A stretch of 64,000 nucleotides of DNA from Apiosordaria backusii (taxonomy: Eukaryota; Ascomycota; Sordariomycetes; Sordariales; Lasiosphaeriaceae), in the NCBI GenBank assembly GCA_030549205.1, contig JAUKTV010000003.1, positions 2,976,001 to 3,040,000 of the forward strand, in the 5' to 3' direction. Made by a program: the position numbers and the translations under genes. This document shows, piece by piece, positions 35,416 to 44,686 of this stretch; position 1 is the stretch's first letter, and each line of letters starts with the position of its first letter. Below the pieces are notes generated by a model. That model saw only the letters and a list, made by a program, of their open reading frames with translations, was not told where the DNA came from and searched no databases.

Positions 35416-36206
35416 GTCCGTTTCGTCCCGGCCGATTCTTTCTCCGGCTTATGGAGAGTAGTGGTATTAAACTGAAGGTAAGAATTCGTGTAGGATTTCG
35501 CCGGGGGACAGTTTAGAGAGAAGATTACTGGGAGGAGCAGCCTTCTCATCGGACTCGTCACCCTTTTTATGCCTCGGTCTGATCCTTGCGGTTTGTCAGT
35601 TTTTCTTCCAAACTATAAATAAGTCTGCTGGAGTATCCAGGAGTTCATTAGTAAAAAGCGAGTGGCCATGCTCTTATCCCGTTCGCTCTGACTCCAGCTT
35701 AATATGCTGAGGGCCCTGGGATGTTCCTCACAAAATAGTATTCCAGCCCTAGATCGACCACTTGTCACAAGAAAACCGCCGGTGAGAGAATCTCAAAAAT
35801 GGTGCGTACATCGCTATATAATACAAGATAAAGTTGAGACCAATCGTCTTCTGGTACAAAATAAAGTACACCCCTCCCCAACTATGCCCCACCGTCCTTG
35901 TTATCGATCCTTTCCGCCCATAGCCCCCCAGCTTCCATCTCTTGAGTCTTTCCTCCCTCAAATTCTCTCGTCTTTTCGCAAGCTTGAAGATGTTGAAGTG
36001 TACTGAACCCGATCAGAAAGCCGCCTGTTTTATCCTATTAGTATAACTTCTTATTCGAATAATTGAACGAAACCTTCAATATTTCTTACCTGAAGCACTC
36101 TGAAAAGATCTCTTGCTGTGAAGGCCAAGCTTGATCACCGATACACCATGCATGTTGTTTATCCCTTCTAGGGCAGAACAAATGACCCCAAATTCCTTGC
36201 CTGATT

Positions 36207-36686
36207 TTAGTTATCAAGCATATCGTCCATCTTGTTCCGTGGTCTGATACGGCCGGACTCCCAGTCCTTTTTCCACATGATAGGGCGAGTGGAAAACTCC
36301 CTGGTGCGCTGATAGAATGCGGGAGGTCGAATGCTTGTGCCATTCGGCTCGTGTCTCGCTTGGTGTGTCATGATGGTGATAGCGAGAGCACGAAGTCGCG
36401 ATTCGCAAATCGGCCCGCAGCCGCAGCCGATCAAATGGTCGTACTCGGGAATGTCGTTGTTGACAGTCAAGCCCTGCTCCTCGTTGTGGTTCTGTTCGGA
36501 GTGAATGGTTGAGATGATAGTCTGGGGACCTGACGTCTGGGTGCCTGAGCTTGAGCAGTTCTGCTGCTTATCCGCAGTGGAAGTCTTGTTCTGCGAATCT
36601 GGGAGGGAGTTGCAAATCACGCGGCGGCGCTTCGGGTCGGAGAGCGACTGCGCCGGCGAAACTGAACGCGCGCGCTTCGAAGCCAT
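36207..36686 (-). CDS. Island small-protein family, copy B (intact, 159 aa)
   Basis: Intronless coding frame, ATG 36686, 159 residues. The N-terminus MASKRARSVSPAQSLSDPKRRRV has two basic clusters spaced like a bipartite nuclear localisation signal. Residues about 25-80 are hydrophilic and Q/S/N-rich. The C-terminal half is the conserved family core: IGCGCGPICESRLRALAITI, EPNGTSIRPPAFY, RPIMWKKDWESGRIRPRNKM and a DDMLDN end. Three Cys in C-x-C-x(3)-C spacing might form part of a metal site, but no fourth ligand is obvious. A donor GTAAGAAATATTG at 36089 lies 117 nt after the stop, with an ACTAAT branch point and acceptor at about 36025 or 36003, so the mRNA probably has a 3'-UTR intron. Same strand and same layout as copy C. 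Function unknown; nuclear location is an inference from the basic clusters. Confidence 0.72.
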   Translation of the reverse strand: MASKRARSVSPAQSLSDPKRRRVICNSLPDSQNKTSTADKQQNCSSSGTQTSGPQTIISTIHSEQNHNEEQGLTVNNDIPEYDHLIGCGCGPICESRLRALAITIMTHQARHEPNGTSIRPPAFYQRTREFSTRPIMWKKDWESGRIRPRNKMDDMLDN

Positions 36687-37628
36687 CTTGTTTGTTGACT
36701 TGTCTTGGAAAATGCCTCGTTAAGCGATTGAGATAATGAGGTTGGGGGTCCTTGATAAGTTGGGTGCGAAGAAAAGTGCTTGACGTGATGGGCAGGTCGC
36801 GAAAAGAAGTGCCTCACGCTGTTGCGGTGTTGCGTGGGAAAACCAAGTGCTGGGAGAAGAGGTCGTCCGCTCAACCGGCAGAGGTTTGCATCAACTGCCC
36901 TCCGGCACACAGGAGGAAAGAGAGACCTGGGTCCAAACTGACAAATCGGGAAGGCACGCAACATCGGCCTTGATACCGCACACTTCTCCTTCCGGCTGGG
37001 ACGCCGCCGTTCAATCTGCCCGTCATGCTTTGGGGATAGGACCAACTACTCGACCACACCGAGGGCAAGATGAAGGCATCTCAAGATTATTCATTGTTAC
37101 TATTCCAATATCAAAACCCGCTCAACTGTTCTGTTCCAAGTTCCTGTCTTTCCCCCAGTCCAAAAGATATGGTATTACTTTCTTTGGCTCTTCCCTTCCA
37201 CATTTCGGAGGTTGTGGAAATTCTCGAGCTTTTGCCGTTTGAATGCGATGGCATCCCTCCAGGATTATGAAAACAAGAAAAGAGTAGGATGGCGCCATCA
37301 CATAGTACATGTATCAAACAGGCCCAACATGAACCGATGACCTCTTGAGAATACCAGTGTACCACAATAATATGACAGGATGAAGACCAGTGCCTGTGGT
37401 CAGCTTCCCATAGCCTTCCGCCATCTGTCTGAAAAAGGACGGTGTACCCTCCGTGACCCTTCCTAATCCTTTTCTCCTCCCCTGGTACTTGTAACGCTCT
37501 CAAGTTTCCAACGATTTTTGAATGACTGGTTTGAATTGTTAGCGCCTTTTCTTTTTGAAAATGGTAGATGCTCTCCTACCCGACATGCTAGCCAACGCCC
37601 TATAAATATCAGAGACGGAACTCATAGT

Positions 37629-37722
37629 CTCGCGTAGCTTTGGAATCCCGTTCGTCATCTTTCTTGGTTCTGGGCCTGATCTTACCAGCGTGCCATGCCT
37701 TCTTCCATGCAACTTCTCTCCC
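37629..37722 (-). pseudogene. Island small-protein family, relic G
   Basis: Only the C-terminal signature remains, in a short frame: VAWKKAWHAGKIRPRTKKDD, which aligns with W-K-K-D-W-x2-G-R-I-R-P-R-x-K-M-D-D of the intact copies. The Cys motif and N-terminus cannot be found upstream. A GTAGGAG at 37580 sits where the other copies have a GTAAGAA donor. Same strand and between copies B and C, so it fits a tandem-duplication series. Confidence 0.45.
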
Positions 37723-38542
37723 GCCCCTAATAAGTTACCTTTCCAAGGCCAAAAACGCCTATGGATCTCAATCCTACGCCCATAATATTTCAAAACATCA
37801 CTGTTAGTCAAACTCGTCATCTGGGCCACTCCGAAGCTTGACTTGCCTCTGGGATAACAAACGTCAGGAAAGGGTACACAGGGCCGGAGCTACACTGTGG
37901 TTGACTTCTTTTTCGAGTAAGAACGAAGTGTTCATTCTCCCTGTTTTTGATTATCGTTTGCCGTTTTTAGAAACTCTTTGCACCGATCTTGTTCACCAAA
38001 TCCCCCCTTCCCTCCCACCTTATCATAATAGCCACTGTCGTATTCCGCTGGGACAAAGGAGAATGGGAACTTAGAAAGAAAAGAAAAGAGAAAAGAAAAC
38101 TCAAGATATAATATGGTGTACAATGTAGAAAAAAGCGACCGTGCCTGTTCTCCACACCCCACTTGATATCACCTCCTTTCCATGACTACTTCCAATGTAC
38201 CGATGAAAATGTAAGCAAAGGCTAGCTCCCTACCCTGTTGTCGCCAGGTGCGGCGACAGGTACAGGTAAAAAGGCCTTCTCATGATGATAATGTTAGTAT
38301 GAGAGCAAAGCTATAGTAATGATAGTGCTCATCGATAACCCACATACCAGGACTTTTTCTTTCTTTTGGTCAACTTCTTTCCCCTCTCTTGGTCCGTGAA
38401 ATACTTCAGGATCTGTTATGACGATGCTTCTTCCACAGCTGAGGTGGCTGGGATTATTAGAGCCTTTTCTCTTTCAAAAACCGATGGAAGCTTTCTTACC
38501 TGAAGTGGAAGGGAAACATGTTTGGAAATCAAGTGCAACCAT

Positions 38543-38995
38543 TTACTCGTCCTTTTTCATCTTCTGATCACACAGATCGTCCATCTTGGTGCGCGGGCGA
38601 ATTCTTCCCGTCGTCCAATCTTTCTTCCAGATTATAGGCCGACTAGGGAACTCTCGGCTGCGAAGATAGAAGGAGGGAGGCGACACGCTGGTTCCGTTAG
38701 GTTTGGATTTGACCTGGTGCGCCATCACTGTGATGGCGAGCGCGCGAAGGCGCGACTCGCAAGAAGGTTGGCCGCATTCACAGCCAATGATGTGCTCCTC
38801 TTCCTCTTCTGGCATATGAGAGGTCTCGGTCTGATCGTCAGAATTACGGTTGCTAATGGCGGTGGACGGGGCAGTAACAGGCGAGGCCACTGCCGCTGGA
38901 CTGCTGTGGACGACACGGCGACGCTTCGCGGTCACTAGAGGAGAGGCCGCGGTCGCAGGGGAGAGGGAGCGTGCCCGCTTGTGGTCGCAAGCCAT
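38543..38995 (-). CDS. Island small-protein family, copy C (intact, 150 aa)
   Basis: ATG 38995 (the frame is open further upstream but only from a TTG). The protein has the same architecture as copy B: basic start MACDHKRARSLSPA with a second cluster AKRRRV (bipartite NLS-like), an S/T/E-rich linker with a run of five Glu, then the core IGCECGQPSCESRLRALAIT, KPNGTSVSPPSFYLRSREF and RPIIWKKDWTTGRIRPRTKM, and a Lys-rich end. A donor GTAAGAAAGC at 38499 follows the stop by 43 nt, with CTAAT and CTCAG giving a 61-nt 3'-UTR intron ending at 38439. Sequence about 165 bp upstream resembles that upstream of copy B, so whole gene segments were duplicated. The best-preserved member together with B. Unknown function. 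Confidence 0.72.
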   Translation of the reverse strand: MACDHKRARSLSPATAASPLVTAKRRRVVHSSPAAVASPVTAPSTAISNRNSDDQTETSHMPEEEEEHIIGCECGQPSCESRLRALAITVMAHQVKSKPNGTSVSPPSFYLRSREFPSRPIIWKKDWTTGRIRPRTKMDDLCDQKMKKDE

Positions 38996-40073
38996 GCTGG
39001 CGTAGAGTTGATGAAGTGATGCTCGGGTGTGATTTCTTGTATGGCTCTTGGGAGAAGAGAATTTCTCGTTTATGACCGAAATGTGTTGTGAAGGTCCCCT
39101 ACGGAGAGTTGCTGGGTGGAAGAATTCCAAGATCTGGAGGAGAGGCCAAAACATCACAAGAGGAAAGAACGACGACTTGGCTGCCAACTGACTGATTGGG
39201 AAGGAGTGACGAGCAGAACGTCTAGCATCGACACTGACAGCCCGGCACGCCAACTGACAGTTAGATGTAGACGCCGACCACTGAGCCCAGGTACTGTTTA
39301 CAGGCTGGGCAGTGGTCTGGCTGACCCCGTCACAGCACTGAGGTTTTCACGGGACACCCTCCCGCCCTAGATCCACACCACCGGTGCCTCCCTCACTACA
39401 CGCTACGCACCTGTTGATCATGTGCGCCGATGCCATAGCGGGTAGGTGTAGAACGTGGCTCAAGGGTTCGAGACCGCAGATCTAGAAGGCTGAGGGGCAG
39501 GGGACAAGCGGTTGGTTGCTGGCCGGATTGATCCTTCAACACCGCCAGCCAGAAGTTCAGCTCCTCCATCAATTACCTCTTCGGCGGTCGGTCCACTGAT
39601 GATGAAACTTGTCTTCCGCAAGGGCTCATCAGCAGCTGCCGTGTCTGTCGAGCTTTGCGCCGCTGCTCATGGCCCTTCGGTTGTTGGGGCTGCTTGGTGG
39701 GATGGGAGTGCTCGAGGTCCAAACGTTGCCGCCATTATGAGCAGGGTTTGATGCGACGGCGCTTCGAGGTGCTAGCAAGTTAGCGGGCGCGGGAGACGAT
39801 GAGTGTGTCGTGTATTTTGATTGTGAGGAGCTATACTGCTGCGAAAGTTGGTAGCTAACATGCCCGGGCTTCAGTTGGGAGAAATCACAAGATATAACAA
39901 CACCGAAACGAGACAGAAAAAGAGCTTCTGGAGCCGAAGACTCAACCCATCATATTCCTCATTATCTATAGGGAAAAACCAACCCCTCCAAACCTATCAT
40001 CAATCAGTATCTCGCACTTGGGCCTAGCGGGATCCCTCCCTCACTTACTGCAACCGCTGAATCCAGCTCAATA
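38996..40073. other. Island sequence with a possible decayed Pol III element
   Basis: About 1.1 kb containing the upstream flank of copy C. Near 39431-39475 an A-box-like TGCCATAGCGG is followed after 34 nt by a perfect B-box GGTTCGAGACC; this spacing is about 10 nt shorter than in a tRNA, so it is at best a degenerate tRNA-like sequence. No protein gene is supported. Confidence 0.35.
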
Positions 40074-40457
40074 TCAATTCACGTCCTTCTCCTCGTTCCA
40101 GGGACGGATCTCGCTCGTCTTATGATCCCTCGTCCAGGCAGCAGGCCTGTTGGGGAACTCCTTGGTCGGCATGTACCATGAGGGGGGATCAATGGCGGCC
40201 CCAGCAGGAAGATGGCGAGCTTTCTCGGCGATTGTTGCGAGAGCCTCGAAGCGCAGGCATGTCTCGCAGTCGGACATGTCGAAAGGGCATGTGTGGTTGC
40301 CCTTGGACGAGGATAAAGATGATTGGGACATGGTGGAATGTCTCGAGCGGAGGGTGCCGAGAAAATCAGCTTGAGAATAAGAAGGGAGGGGAGATGGGCG
40401 AAGATGTGTTGAGGGAAGATTTTGGATGTGGCGGAGGAAGGTTGGGGTTTGGGACAT
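40074..40457 (-). CDS. Island small-protein family, copy D (divergent, intact)
   Basis: ATG at 40457 gives 127 residues; an internal ATG at 40331 would give 85 and leave the whole core. The core is recognisable but divergent: CPFDMSDCETCLRFEALATI, then AGAAIDPPSWYMPTKEFPNR, PAAWTRDH and EIRPWNEEKDVN. The NLS-like start of B and C is absent and the W-K-K-D-W motif has become W-T-R-D-H. A donor GTAAGT at 40048 lies 25 nt after the stop, consistent with the 3' intron of the other copies. Probably a real, fast-evolving paralogue. Which start is used is uncertain. Confidence 0.55.
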   Translation of the reverse strand: MSQTPTFLRHIQNLPSTHLRPSPLPSYSQADFLGTLRSRHSTMSQSSLSSSKGNHTCPFDMSDCETCLRFEALATIAEKARHLPAGAAIDPPSWYMPTKEFPNRPAAWTRDHKTSEIRPWNEEKDVN

Positions 40458-41059
40458 TTTATAGGGGGGACCAAGGAGCATCTTGATAGGTAAATGAAAA
40501 CCCCTGAGTTGAATATCCCTGAAGGTGTGAATACCACTGAGAGAGTGAATACGGTACTCCAGAGGGAGCAATAGCTGACCCTATAAAGTGAATAGCTACA
40601 GAAAGACCTACGAAAGATACTGCAAGAACTGAGTACCTATATTTACCTCCAGGAGCAACCTACTACCAGACACAGAGGAGCTACACCATGGCATATCGGT
40701 CCGCGGATAGTGAGCGATGCGACGAGTCCCCCAGTTTCTACTCGGGCAGCCCCATTATGCTAAAACTCATTGTCCTGCTGTGAGCTCCGGATTCCAGGAA
40801 AACTCGACATTCAAACATCCAAACAAAGTCAGAGACCCCAACTGTTTCGTGTTTCGAGATAGACCCCTTCGCACCACTGTCGTGGTTCTGCTGGACTGTC
40901 GGTTTGTTCTTGTCCCACTAGGTATATACGGCTGTTCACGCAGGACCGGCTTCGTTGGAGACGCGTTACCCGAGTTCTCTTTGACCGGCTTAGGTTTGGC
41001 GACCAGTTCCGTCCACGACCGTTAATTTCCTCCACTTATCCGTCTTCGACTTTTTTTCT
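40458..41059. other. Island sequence, no supported gene
   Basis: About 600 bp upstream of copy D. Short frames on both strands only; no motif recognised. Confidence 0.4.
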
Positions 41060-41332
41060 CTAGAGAGTACCATCTTTATTGAACTCGATGGTATCCTGGT
41101 TAAGTATGTCGATGTAATCCCCGTTGTGTGTTGTAAGGGACTTCTTTACTTTGTAGGTAGTTTGCCCAGCACGCGAGTAGTAGTGTACTACCTCTGCCTC
41201 ACTCCGGTGGCGAGGGCTTCTGCAGGGGGTCGGTAGGCTTGTCAGGAGGTCAAGTGCCGCCTTTTCGAGCTTGTGGCGGAAGCCAATGGTGGATGAAACG
41301 CCTGAGCATGGAACCTTTGTTGCGGCGATCAT
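41060..41332 (-). CDS. Small ORF with EAEVVHYY motif (90 aa)
   Basis: ATG 41332 to TAG 41062-41060, 90 residues. The second half looks like a folded beta domain: RHRSEAEVVHYYSRAGQTTY, KVKKSLTTHNGDYIDILN and DTIEFNKDGTL. The motif R-x-E-A-E-V-V-H-Y-Y recurs in the ORF at 53565-54203, 12 kb away in the same island and on the same strand, although the two differ elsewhere. There is no signal peptide or membrane segment. It could be complete or the last exon of a larger gene. I do not recognise the family. Confidence 0.4.
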   Translation of the reverse strand: MIAATKVPCSGVSSTIGFRHKLEKAALDLLTSLPTPCRSPRHRSEAEVVHYYSRAGQTTYKVKKSLTTHNGDYIDILNQDTIEFNKDGTL

Positions 41333-42988
41333 GATGTTGAGCCCCCTCTTATAAAGTTGTTACCCGTAGTAGAATGTAGGAAAGGAAGCCGCAAGGCGTT
41401 AGATGTTAATGTCTTGGTAGAAAAGATATATAATACAAGCGCTGATTTGCCCGTCTATTTCGGATGTCGCCCAGCCAAAGAAATCCTCAAACTCCTTGTC
41501 AAAGTTTGCTCCAAACCTTGTTTTTCTTGGCTCAGAAATCTCAGAGTTCTATACCTAGGTAGTCTTAACCTTCGCTCTATCAGGTGAGAAACTGCAAAGA
41601 GCAATGTTGACTTGACTTACCTCGAACGGGGGTTTCCAGAGACAGATGGTTTCTTGAATAGAAGTGGTGCCTGTTTCGATAGAGCCTCGAGCGATTGCCG
41701 CAAAAAAGAGTAATTCCAGAAGTCGAACGTTTAGTCAGCCCTGTCGGCTTCACTGCTTTCGCGCCCAGTTGACTCCTCCCCGACTGTCCCAACCCGTCAC
41801 TGAAAACATAAAGTTTGTGAGGCTGTACCTGAACCCAGAGTAGGTTCGAGACCTACTGGCGCCACCCTGTGGGGACTGGGGAATGGTACAGCGGCCAGCA
41901 TTTCGGGAGCGTCTGTTCGAATCACGCCCACATCGCCATTTCGTGTTGGGAGCGTCTTTTCCATCTCTTGATTACCCCAGCCCATAAGGTAAATCGCCCA
42001 AAGCAACAGAAATTCGGTGCTTTACGGGCAATCAGCATATCCTTGACGTCTCGGATCCATAGGTACCTTAGCTTCTGCTTTCCACCCGGGATCTGAAAAT
42101 TCCGATGTAAAATGTTGGTTTTGATTGCCTTCCTCACCGCTGGAGGGAATGATCTCGGGATCGCTTGCAATTGCGACCTTCACCAAGTACATGATGAGGG
42201 CCGGTTCCATGGTCTTCCGTGACTCGGCCGTGTGGCCTACCAAGTTCCTCAAGTTCAAGAAGGAGGCAACGATGAGCATCAATGTATCCCCCAGATTCTC
42301 TGCCATTGAGGCAGTCTTGAGGAGCTCCTGAGTAAGTTGACTAGCAGCAAAAGTTCCTCTGCGCGCGCCTCCACGATTATGGTGCTTATGGGGGGCAGGG
42401 CAGGGTAGGGAAGAAAGCGTCATCCCCTCAATACGCCGGCATAAGAACACCTGAACAACTTGAAGACCACGACCTGCTAGATATAAGCCAAATCACCGTT
42501 TTCAGATATTCTTGGGATCTTTTCTTCCGGCATAAATTCCTCGTTACTTTCCTCCCTTTTTTCAATGCCAGGTACCGTAGTCAAACATCTCAACCTTGAG
42601 CCATTAAACCGATGCTGTTAAGATACTCTCATTCTATTTATCAGCAGATAGAAGAGAATAAGAAATACGAATCCGAGTCATAGATGTGAGGAAAAAGAAT
42701 GTAATCGAATTTGGATATATACTGAGTGATGATTAGTGTCCTGAAAAGTGATCGACTCCTCGCCGTGACCACAAAATCTGTCCCAGCTTCCTATTGATCT
42801 CGATTGGTTTGATCTTCTCCTGTTGCGAACTTGAGAGAGTCAGTATTCCTTCATCTTCGATGATAGATGCAATATCTTGAATTTTCTTACCTCCATCTCT
42901 GATCTAAAAGAAATTATTGCAGTGACCTATTGCCGCGCCGGTCAAATGCTGGTGTCATGGCTGAGCTGGGCGCTCGGGAGAGAATCCT
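41333..42988. other. Island sequence with a degenerate tRNA-like patch and a weak ORF
   Basis: About 1.65 kb. At 41840-41880 a T-arm-like stem-loop (GTAGG-TTCGAGA-CCTAC) is followed at about 41886-41925 by an A-box-like TGGTACAGCGG and a B-box-like TGTTCGAATC, too close together for a tRNA. On the minus strand, ATG 42423 opens a 133-residue frame to 42022 with helical character (TQELLKTASMAENLGDTLML) but no recognised family; confidence in it is about 0.2. The part next to 42890 carries the 3' intron of pseudogene E (donor GTAAGAAAATT at 42890, CTGAC branch point, CAG at 42822-42820). Confidence 0.35.
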
Positions 42989-43269
42989 TCAACGGTTCTC
43001 AGGCTCCCGAAAATCGTCCATCAATGTTCGCGGCCGAACTCTCCCCGACTCCCAATCCTTCTTCCACATGAGGGGGCGCCTTGGATGGAAGCGAGAGCGA
43101 GCGTAAAATGTCGGAGGCCAGATTGAGGTTCTGTTGGGGACTAGAGATGTAGGGATTCGATGGTCATGAGGATGATTGCTAGACCTCTATTCAAGCTTTC
43201 GCATTGGGGACGGCCGCACTGGCTGCGGGCGCGGGCGGGGTGGTCGTCATCAGTGCTTGAGGAGGCCAT
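42989..43269 (-). pseudogene. Island small-protein family, copy E (frameshifted)
   Basis: ATG 43269 opens MASSSTDDDHPARARSQCGR, then PQCESLNRGLAIILMTIESL, and hits TAG about 42 codons in. One base out of frame, the rest of the family core follows: VPNRTSIWPPTFYARSRFHP, RRPLMWKKDWESGRVRPRTL and MDDFREPENR, ending at TGA 42991-42989. The first part lacks the NLS-like region and has only two of the three family Cys. A 3' donor (GTAAGAAAATT at 42890) and a 71-nt intron are preserved 98 nt after the stop. The W-K-K-D-W-E-S-G-R tail is as well conserved as in intact copies, so the break is recent or is a sequence error. Confidence 0.6.
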
Positions 43270-44686
43270 GGTGGACCGCGACATCAGAGGGGTCGTGATG
43301 ATTGGCGAAGAATGACAGCTGATAGTATAGGTAGCTAGAGGAGAGGTTCTTGATGATGATGGCAAGAACGAGTTGAGAGTAAGGAGACCGTCTGATCGAA
43401 ATTCCACTTGGTATATGTCGTGGATATATGGTATTTGAAAGAAGGAGATCGTTGTCACGATAAGTAAGGTACTTACGGTACACGCGCAACGCGGGAGCAG
43501 GACCGCACGCGTTGACAGACATCTTTTTCTCCACAGTGACAACTTGCTGGTATCGACACAGCTTCAGGCTCCAACTGCGTGCACTCTTCATCGAGGTCGT
43601 CCATTAGACTCCAGTGGGGCTGAGGACGACCAGTCGCGTCGTTCTTATTTTCCTACACGGCCCGTCGATCAACATTAGGATACTAAGCCGCTACTGTAGT
43701 GGCTGCAGTACTATTCGGTGTGCTTCACCACAACGAGAAAACAAAATATTGAAAGTCATAAGCTGGCTTCATTATGTTCGAATCAAGCCTCTCTCTTGGT
43801 GCAACCAGCTAGGATACTGGCAAATCATGACAGAGACAAGAGACGTGTTTCCTTTCAACCCCTACACAGGGCATGGCGTTGACCCTAATGGTGATCGGTT
43901 CTGTTCAACATTTTTGTCCTCTTCCTAGGTAACGTAAGAACGTTGGCAGCAAGCTTGTATGGATCTTGCTTTCAGCTCAGCTGAACTCTCCAAGCTCGAT
44001 TTGAGCCTGACGTGCACATGATTTTCCTCACAATTTATGCCACCGGCCTCATTTGGTATCCTAGTTGGCTTGTCTTTGTCTCATATCGGTAACCAGAAAG
44101 GCTTGAACCCGAAAGCCGGGTTTCCGCTCCGGACCGGAGAAAGTTTCGGAGATGGAGTCAATGTTTCCCGGACCCACTTCGGACCCGAATCTCGGACATC
44201 ATCCGGCCCTATCTGTGTTAGGTTTGAGGTCATCGTCTTGTCAGGGACCCCAATGCTAGCTAGTAAAAGGGCTTGATTTGACTAATCTCTTTGTTTCTCG
44301 AGCGTTTTCTTTTTAGCTTTCTGTCTTGTCTTGGAGTCTTATCTTGACCTGATTTGATGTATTGGCCTGACGAGAGGGTCGAACCATGGAAGCAAGGCTC
44401 TCGCAAAGTACGTAGGTGGGCACAGAGAAATATAAGCTGGTGGTCAGTCTAAGTGAGACACAGGCTGGCCGCGAGGTTATTTACATGACAGCTGACCCCA
44501 GAAGTAGCCTCTAAACGATGGAATATTCGAGATCGCTTTTACTGTTAGGAAAAGCTAAGTGGAATCAATGCCCCTAGGTAACCAACTACACCAGAAATGA
44601 GAAAAAGCCAACTTTATAGGTCTACCAAGCAGCAACCTTGACATTTCATCGTTGACTTCAGTTCAAAACCGTGACAAGGCTGCAAC
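43270..44686. other. Island sequence, no supported gene
   Basis: About 1.4 kb between copy E and the 3' end of the NACHT gene. The open frames here are short and lack recognisable motifs. Confidence 0.4.

Noticed and set aside
41797..42006. Small minus-strand ORF reading VGLEPTLGSG
   Set aside because: That peptide is a typical translation artefact of tRNA-like T-arm sequence; no gene called.
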